Positions 59,701-64,000 of a stretch of DNA of 64,000 nucleotides are shown here, in pieces. Under the pieces are notes generated by a model. The model ran no database searches and was not told the origin of the DNA. It was given only the letters and a program-made list of their open reading frames with translations. This DNA comes from Geobacter sp. GTDB lineage: Bacteria; Desulfobacterota; Desulfuromonadia; Geobacterales; Geobacteraceae. Both the position numbers and the translations under genes were made by a program. Within the stretch, counting starts at the first letter, position 1; each line of letters opens with the position of its first letter. The stretch covers positions 62,001 to 126,000 of the forward strand of contig POSG01000001.1 in the NCBI GenBank assembly GCA_003314535.1, in the 5' to 3' direction.

Positions 59701-60111
59701 CCGGAAAGCGTTCTCATCCATTTCGAAGAAAGAAGTGAAGGCCGCAAAACACATGACGAAATAAACATGCAGTTGTTCATGAGTCGTTGGGGCGGCCGGG
59801 TTTCCTGCGACGACATCGAATACTACCGTGAAGCTGGCTTTATCAAACAACAAGATGACAAGGGGAATACCGTTATCGCCCCTGCTCCGGAAACGGGCGG
59901 AAAAATTGTCTCGGCCCGCTCTCATGGTGTGGATTCCGATCTGCTTAATCGCCAGTGCAGCGCGTTCCGGCAGGATCCTGACAACAGGGAGAATACGTAT
60001 GAGTTGATAACATCTCTGGAAATAGCGGGATTTAAGGATGAGGCACAGAGGATCAAGTCGGTGTACCTCAGCAGGAATCCTTGTGAAACCGCCGTGTCAC
60101 ACCTTCAGTAA
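56758..60111 (+). CDS. Radical SAM-SPASM / GT2 / TPR-like / GT2 fusion protein
   Basis: About 1117 residues from the ATG at 56758 (a TTG at 56722 would add 12). The radical SAM domain has NDKCNAKCVFCGG (cysteines 26, 30, 33) and LAGAGDPLLSP. SPASM-like cysteines follow at about 264, 282, 324, 335 and 338 (VYPCGGGEVHF; ECRYCANLM). GT2-A is at about 376-580 (LVSVIVPTFNRPDMLADTL; AYLDDDDIFYPEH; RHEDWDFWIRM). A helical TPR-like stretch is at about 660-745. GT2-B is at about 777-1010 (LSIIIPLFNQVCYTIQCLEA; VFLNNDTIPQPGW; GFEDVDLCLR), then a tail (MSRWGGRVSCDDIEYYREAGF) also seen in the last gene of the window. A two-sugar transferase joined to a radical enzyme; reaction unknown. Confidence 0.88.
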   Translation: MKEPGRNYSCCDRLPTSVHFLLNDKCNAKCVFCGGDYFKSTSGKSINLEKFTRIAENIHLQHFRTICLAGAGDPLLSPDFMNIVHHTNEHYPNISIMVTTNGIALSPELSAQIMASKVMMVNISINAASRQTYKRLMQVDQFDRVCANAAAFIRERDAAGKQTLLQLSCAISRINIDELPELVEVARRTGVRHINVMYCRFYPHSIRNLNIDSPEYLLHDQESLFFHQELSDRKVVEAKALADRYGIVFTHEPLFREKGQPKKCIWTETEILVGFDGEVYPCGGGEVHFKRKVESGIYDFGNALSQTIEDFWNNDAYRKLRVSCRRTGESPIIECRYCANLMRHDDIRSHIMDWEGFEEDARDSVHCSCGPSTRKPLVSVIVPTFNRPDMLADTLKSILAQTYPAIEIVVVNDAGCNVEKLVKEVAPNAVYIAHPHNRGLAAARNTGINHATGKYIAYLDDDDIFYPEHIASLVKFLENSDYRVAYSDAHRALQHKDGDRFVTVKREVLYSREFDYDAILVDNFIPVLCVMHEKECLANCGMFDESLPRHEDWDFWIRMSRHERFAHLPTVTCEFTYRPSGSGMTSETLPLFIRTYQAIYRKYSEHVSGKPMLRDRQLETLFNANFRAYQFMSQKIKPFLGEKAISDELISCLSSCGATIPQIKSAFFWQKALAMGDSQAMPLLEMALAADAENHPARIALFESYIRCGQSTKALRQMEQLVRAKPSERNFSDARNALLKSIENHATQGKETSLSSGQGHEDTGKPRLRGASAVQECSLSIIIPLFNQVCYTIQCLEALARNTRGTLSYELILVDNGSSDGTADMLKSLGSTAKIISNPHNAGFAKACNQGAQFAKGDHLVFLNNDTIPQPGWLEALVNAANQTGADICGAKLLYPDGKVQHAGIAFNEHGIGYHIFKFFAADHKAVNSMRPMRGVTGACMLISKKLFRELKGFDECFTNGFEDVDLCLRAGELNRKIMYVPESVLIHFEERSEGRKTHDEINMQLFMSRWGGRVSCDDIEYYREAGFIKQQDDKGNTVIAPAPETGGKIVSARSHGVDSDLLNRQCSAFRQDPDNRENTYELITSLEIAGFKDEAQRIKSVYLSRNPCETAVSHLQ

Positions 60112-60168
60112 ACGGGCGAGTTCAAAAGTCAGTATCAATAACAAACCTGTCGAATTACGGGAGAAAAT

Positions 60169-61248
60169 ATGAGCGTTAACGATTACCACAACAACAAGGT
60201 CGATAATCTTGATGACAGATATGGGCGTATCCGTGCAGAACTCAAAACCATGGACGCTAATGAGGCAATCGCAGTGATAGAGGAATTTCTCATCAATGCC
60301 CCCGAGTACGCCGAAGCTCACAATGATCTTGGGGTGATTTACTATGACAAGGGCAACAAACTGCAGACGCTCGGACACTATGAGAAAGCGGTTCGCCTAT
60401 CCCCCGGCAATATCACCTTTGCAAAAAATCTCGCAAGCTTCTATTTCGTCGAAATGGGCTGGGTCAACGAAGCCACTAGGATGTATACCGATATCATGAG
60501 GCTTAACCCTGATGACATCGATACATTGGCATCCCTGGGGATCATCGCCAAGACCACCAACCGCCTGGAAGAAGCCGGCATCTTCTTCGGCAGGATCCTT
60601 GAACTCGAACCTTGGAACGAAGACGCGCGCCAGGCTTTCCTATCCGTCTCTTCCAGCTCTATTCCTGATATTGAACCACACTGTTCGCCTTCTTCAGAAA
60701 CGCGGAAGGACTCGGACCTCGACACCATCATGGCTGATCTCCGTAATGTCATCTCGCATCTCGAAGAGGCCCGGACACCGTACCAGAAAGCTTGCGACCT
60801 CGCGGAAAACGGCCAACCGGAAGATGCCATAGCCACTCTCCTGGACATTATCGACCAGGAACCGGACAAGGGACTCATCCATAACGACCTTGGAGTCCTG
60901 TATCTGCAGGCGGGAGCCATGGATGAGTCGCTGAAGCACCACGAAGCTGCCCTGTCGTTCTCCCCTTCGAACCCGGTCTTCAGAAAGAACCTGGCGAATC
61001 TCTACTTTACCATCGGAAAAACCGATGACGCTGTGGAAATATTTACAGGACTCCTGAGGGAGAACCCGAATGATACTGAAACGCTGGGCTCGCTGGCCAT
61101 AATAAGCTCGTCATTGAACCGCCGCGAGGAAGCCTGCATATTCCTGCGGAAAATCTCAGAACTGGAACCGGACAACGTCGATGCACGACTCCTGCTTCAC
61201 GAACTGCAGTCTTCTGAAAATCAGGGTTTTTTTTTAACAAGTCAGTAG
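60169..61248 (+). CDS. TPR-repeat protein, probably the N-terminal half of a frameshifted TPR-glycosyltransferase
   Basis: A 359-residue protein with two sets of about three TPR repeats (residues 20-165 and 205-345; EYAEAHNDLGVIYYDKGNKL and KGLIHNDLGVLYLQAGAMDE are paralogous) split by a Ser-rich linker. It ends QGFFLTSQ at a nine-T tract (61227-61235). The next glycosyltransferase frame has no start codon and would be joined to this protein by a -1 shift at the tract or by one extra T. TPR domains commonly precede GT2 domains in large glycosyltransferases, as in the upstream fusion. Confidence 0.85.
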   Translation: MSVNDYHNNKVDNLDDRYGRIRAELKTMDANEAIAVIEEFLINAPEYAEAHNDLGVIYYDKGNKLQTLGHYEKAVRLSPGNITFAKNLASFYFVEMGWVNEATRMYTDIMRLNPDDIDTLASLGIIAKTTNRLEEAGIFFGRILELEPWNEDARQAFLSVSSSSIPDIEPHCSPSSETRKDSDLDTIMADLRNVISHLEEARTPYQKACDLAENGQPEDAIATLLDIIDQEPDKGLIHNDLGVLYLQAGAMDESLKHHEAALSFSPSNPVFRKNLANLYFTIGKTDDAVEIFTGLLRENPNDTETLGSLAIISSSLNRREEACIFLRKISELEPDNVDARLLLHELQSSENQGFFLTSQ

Positions 61249-64000
61249 GAAAATGCACCGGAGCCGATCAGTCATGCTCATCTTCGATCGAGTCGCCGGC
61301 GGTTTCGATCATAATCCCCGTTTTCAACCAGGTCGATTTTACTCGAAACTGTATCGATTCAATCATTCACACACCACCTGAAGAAACATTCGAAATCCTT
61401 GTGGTGGATAACGCTTCAACCGACTCGACCCAGGACCTGCTGGGAGAATTGACGAAAAAGAACCCAGCTATCCGATCAATACGCAATGAAATTAACTTGG
61501 GCTTTGCCGCTGCGTGCAACCTTGGCGCCAGGTCATCCAGTGGAAAGTACCTCCTTTTTCTCAACAACGACACGAAAGTATGCCCCGGCTGGTTCGGACC
61601 GCTCCTGGAAGTTCTCGTTTCCGATCCATCCGTGGGCATTGTCGCTCCAAAGCTGATTTTTCCGGACAACACGATACAGCATTGCGGCAAGGTGTGGAAA
61701 GACCCTTGCGAACCCCATTCCCAGCCACATCACATATACTACCGCATGCCCGCAGATCTACCCGCTGCGAACAGAAGTCGGGCTTACCGGATGCTAACCG
61801 GCGCATGCATCCTGTTGAGGCGTGAGGAATTCCTGTCGTTGGGCGGTTTCGACGAAAAGTTCGAGAATGGATGGGAAGACGATGACCTGTGTTACGCCTA
61901 CCACGCTGCAGGAAAAAATTCCTTCTACTGTTCGCGAAGCACGGTAATTCATTACCAGGGCAAGACGCTCCGGGAAAAGACCGCGCTGTTTGAAAAGCAG
62001 GGATCATCCCTGCTGTCCGACCCTGATGCCCGCGCCAGGCTAGATGATGAGCTTTTTGCAACGCGAAAACGGTTTGACCGGAATCGCTCCAGGTTCTTCG
62101 AAAAGTGGGGTAAAGAGATTATCCGCGATGATGTCGATTTTTACCGACAAGACGGCTTCGAGAATGGAGTCGTCTCCAGCGATATCCATCCTTCATCGAG
62201 GCCGGGAGCATCGGTAATCATTGTCACATACAACTCTGCCGCAACAATAATACCCTGCCTGGAAAGCGTACAACGCAATTGCGGTCCCTGTGATGAAATC
62301 GTAGTGGTCGACAACGCTTCGCGCGATGAAACAGTGACAAAGGTTGAACACCTCGCTGCCTCCGACGGACGAGTCACACTTATTCGCAACAACGAAAATC
62401 GCGGCTTCACAACGGCAACAAACCAAGGCATCATCGCATCATCCCTGCCTCACGTCATAATGCTCAACCCGGACACTGTGGTTCCGGCTGGCTGGATCGA
62501 AGGCCTTGCGCAACACCTGCTGGAACCATCCGTTGCCGCTGTTGGTCCGATTTCCAACTATGTGGCAGGCTTACAGAAAGAGGAATTGTACCGTCGTGCA
62601 GCTATACCTCCCAGTTTGACGGTAGAAGATGCCTCGGCGCTGTTCCGCACCTGGAATCGCGGCGCTTCCGTGGAAACAAAGCTTCTCATCGGTTTCTGCC
62701 TCATGGTGCGCCGTAACATCCTGGATACAGTCGGCCTGCTGGACGAGCAGCTGTTTCTCGGCAATGATGATCTGGAGCTTTCCTGGAGATTGCGGCAGAA
62801 AGGATACCGGCTGCTGGTGGCAACCGATACCTTTGTCTATCATGCAGGGCAAAAAAGTTTCGAGTCGGAAAAACGGTCCGCGACCGATGCGCTTGTCCAG
62901 GAAAGCACGAACCGGCTCTTCGAGAAGCTGGAAAACCATTACGGCCACGGGCAGGTCCCTCCCCCTGAAGAGCTGTGGGGTATTTCCTGGTTCCGGCCCA
63001 ATGCACGCTGCAGTTCGGTCAGTGAAGAAACCGTATCCGTACCGGACCAGACCGGAGAACACGACAATCGACTGGTTTCCATAATAATCCTGACTTTCAA
63101 TCAGCTCGAACATACCCGGCGTTGCCTCGAAAGCATCGAAAAACACACCTCCATGCCTTTCGAGCTGGTTTTCGTTGATAACGGTTCGAGCGACGGAACT
63201 GTCGACTGGCTTAGAGAACAGGTACGACAGCATCCTCAATGGAAGCTTATCGCCAACGACCGGAACTTGGGTTTTTCCACCGGCTGCAACCAGGGCATCA
63301 AGGCATCAAGAGGAAACTTCATAATGCTGCTCAACAACGATGTGATAGTTACCGACGGTTGGCTCTCAGGCTTGCTCGAATGCCTTGAATCATCCCCTGG
63401 AACGGGAATCGTGGGACCGATGACCAACAACATCAGCGGTATCCAGAAGGTGCATGGAGCGCCATATGATGATCTTTCCGAACTGGATTCCTTTTCTGTC
63501 GATTTCAGGATCCGGAACCGCCACCGGAGAATTCCACACCGCCGGATAGTAGGATTCTGCATGCTGTTTCGAAAGGGGCTTGCAGATGCCATCGGTCTTC
63601 TGGACGAGAGTTTCGGCTCCGGCAACTTCGAGGATGACGACTTCTGCCTGCGAGCTGAAATCGCAGGATACAGGAACATGATCGCTGCCGATGTCCTCAT
63701 CCATCACGTGGGAAGCGCCTCTTTTGCCGGCAACAACATGGATTTCTCCGCAGCCATGGAAAACAACGGAAAATTGTTCCTGGAAAAATGGAGCCGCCCG
63801 GTAACGGACAGAAATGAAAGTTGCAGGATAGTAACCCTGAAGACGCTTGAAAAAGCCGATATGCTTCACCAGCGCGGTGAACATGACAAAATGGTGGAAT
63901 GCATCCTACAGGAAGGGATCAGGTCGGTTCCGGATGAAGAGAGGCTCTACCATGCTCTTGCCGAATACTTTCTTGACCTGGCCAGATACCAGGATGCCCT
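61218..64000 (+). CDS. Three-domain GT2 glycosyltransferase, start missing and cut by window end
   Basis: The frame is open from the stop at 61215 to the window end with no ATG, GTG or TTG before the first domain. GT2-1 begins at 61302 (VSIIIPVFNQVDFTRNC; LFLNNDTKVCPGW; GWEDDDLCY). A tail (EKWGKEIIRDDVDFYRQDGF) follows near 62100 that is homologous to the one in the radical SAM fusion. GT2-2 begins near 62205 (SVIIVTYNSAATIIPCLESV; IMLNPDTVVPAGW; GNDDLELSWRL). GT2-3 begins near 63072 (LVSIIILTFNQLEHTRRC; MLLNNDVIVTDGW; NFEDDDFCLRA). The C-terminus looks TPR-like (LEKADMLHQRGEHDKMVEC). Each domain could add one sugar, giving a short heteroglycan. See the T9 finding for translation. Confidence 0.8.

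Overview
The window reads as a Gram-negative, strictly respiratory deltaproteobacterial chromosome segment, most like a Geobacter/Geotalea-type member of the Geobacterales. This placement is inferred from gene content and from the look of the proteins: clustered iorAB, paaK and liv genes, an efp-epmA-epmB group, the ffh-rpsP-khpA-rimM-trmD-rplS-rnhB-yraN-rsmI order, and a chemotaxis operon rich in HDOD proteins. No database search was possible. No rRNA, tRNA, CRISPR array, insertion sequence or phage gene could be supported.

Region 1-9.9 kb (minus strand) looks like one catabolic unit. It reads iorA-iorB (arylpyruvate:ferredoxin oxidoreductase), paaK (aryl-acetate-CoA ligase), an ACT-domain protein, two tandem paralogous binding proteins, and livHMGF, with livF cut by the window edge. 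It probably takes up and degrades aromatic or branched-chain amino acids. A good sigma70 promoter precedes iorA. A 129-bp dyad there and a 143-bp imperfect palindrome between iorB and paaK are unexplained.

Region 10-19.5 kb (minus) holds an exopolyphosphatase-like protein coupled to a Na/phosphate symporter, an HU/IHF protein, an RlmD-type rRNA methyltransferase and a small unknown protein. These are followed by a COG2403-type nucleotide-binding protein, a class III aminotransferase and an aldehyde dehydrogenase. Region 19.7-26.1 kb holds infA, the EF-P beta-lysylation set (efp, epmA, epmB), an acyl-ACP thioesterase, a SEC-C protein, a cytidylate-kinase-like protein and a YkgJ-type cysteine cluster protein. 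Region 26.3-39.9 kb is housekeeping: rRNA/tRNA modification and ribosome genes behind an ffh promoter, then lon, an ABC-F ATPase, and a divergent RNase E/G whose C-terminal tail appears split by a frameshift.

Region 40-49.6 kb is a chemosensory locus. It has a small ORF with a FIST sensor, cheW-cheA-cheR-HDOD-cheB-HDOD, and a divergent small gene with a GAF-GGDEF diguanylate cyclase. I find three FliA (sigma28)-like promoters (TAAA-N15-GCCGATAA type) heading its transcription units. No cheY, cheZ or receptor gene lies in the locus.

Region 50-64 kb is the most unusual part: a TPR protein, then behind a textbook sigma54 promoter a run of very large glycan-modifying proteins. These are a 1099-residue toroid-methyltransferase-methyltransferase-GT4 protein, a methyltransferase, a GT2, a radical SAM-SPASM-GT2-GT2 fusion of about 1117 residues, a TPR protein, and a three-GT2-domain protein that runs off the window. 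The last two are joined by a T9 tract with a slippery -1 site, and the glycosyltransferase frame has no start codon of its own. This points to phase variation, transcriptional slippage or programmed frameshifting. Next to a chemotaxis locus and a sigma54 promoter, flagellin or surface glycosylation is the leading but unproven guess.
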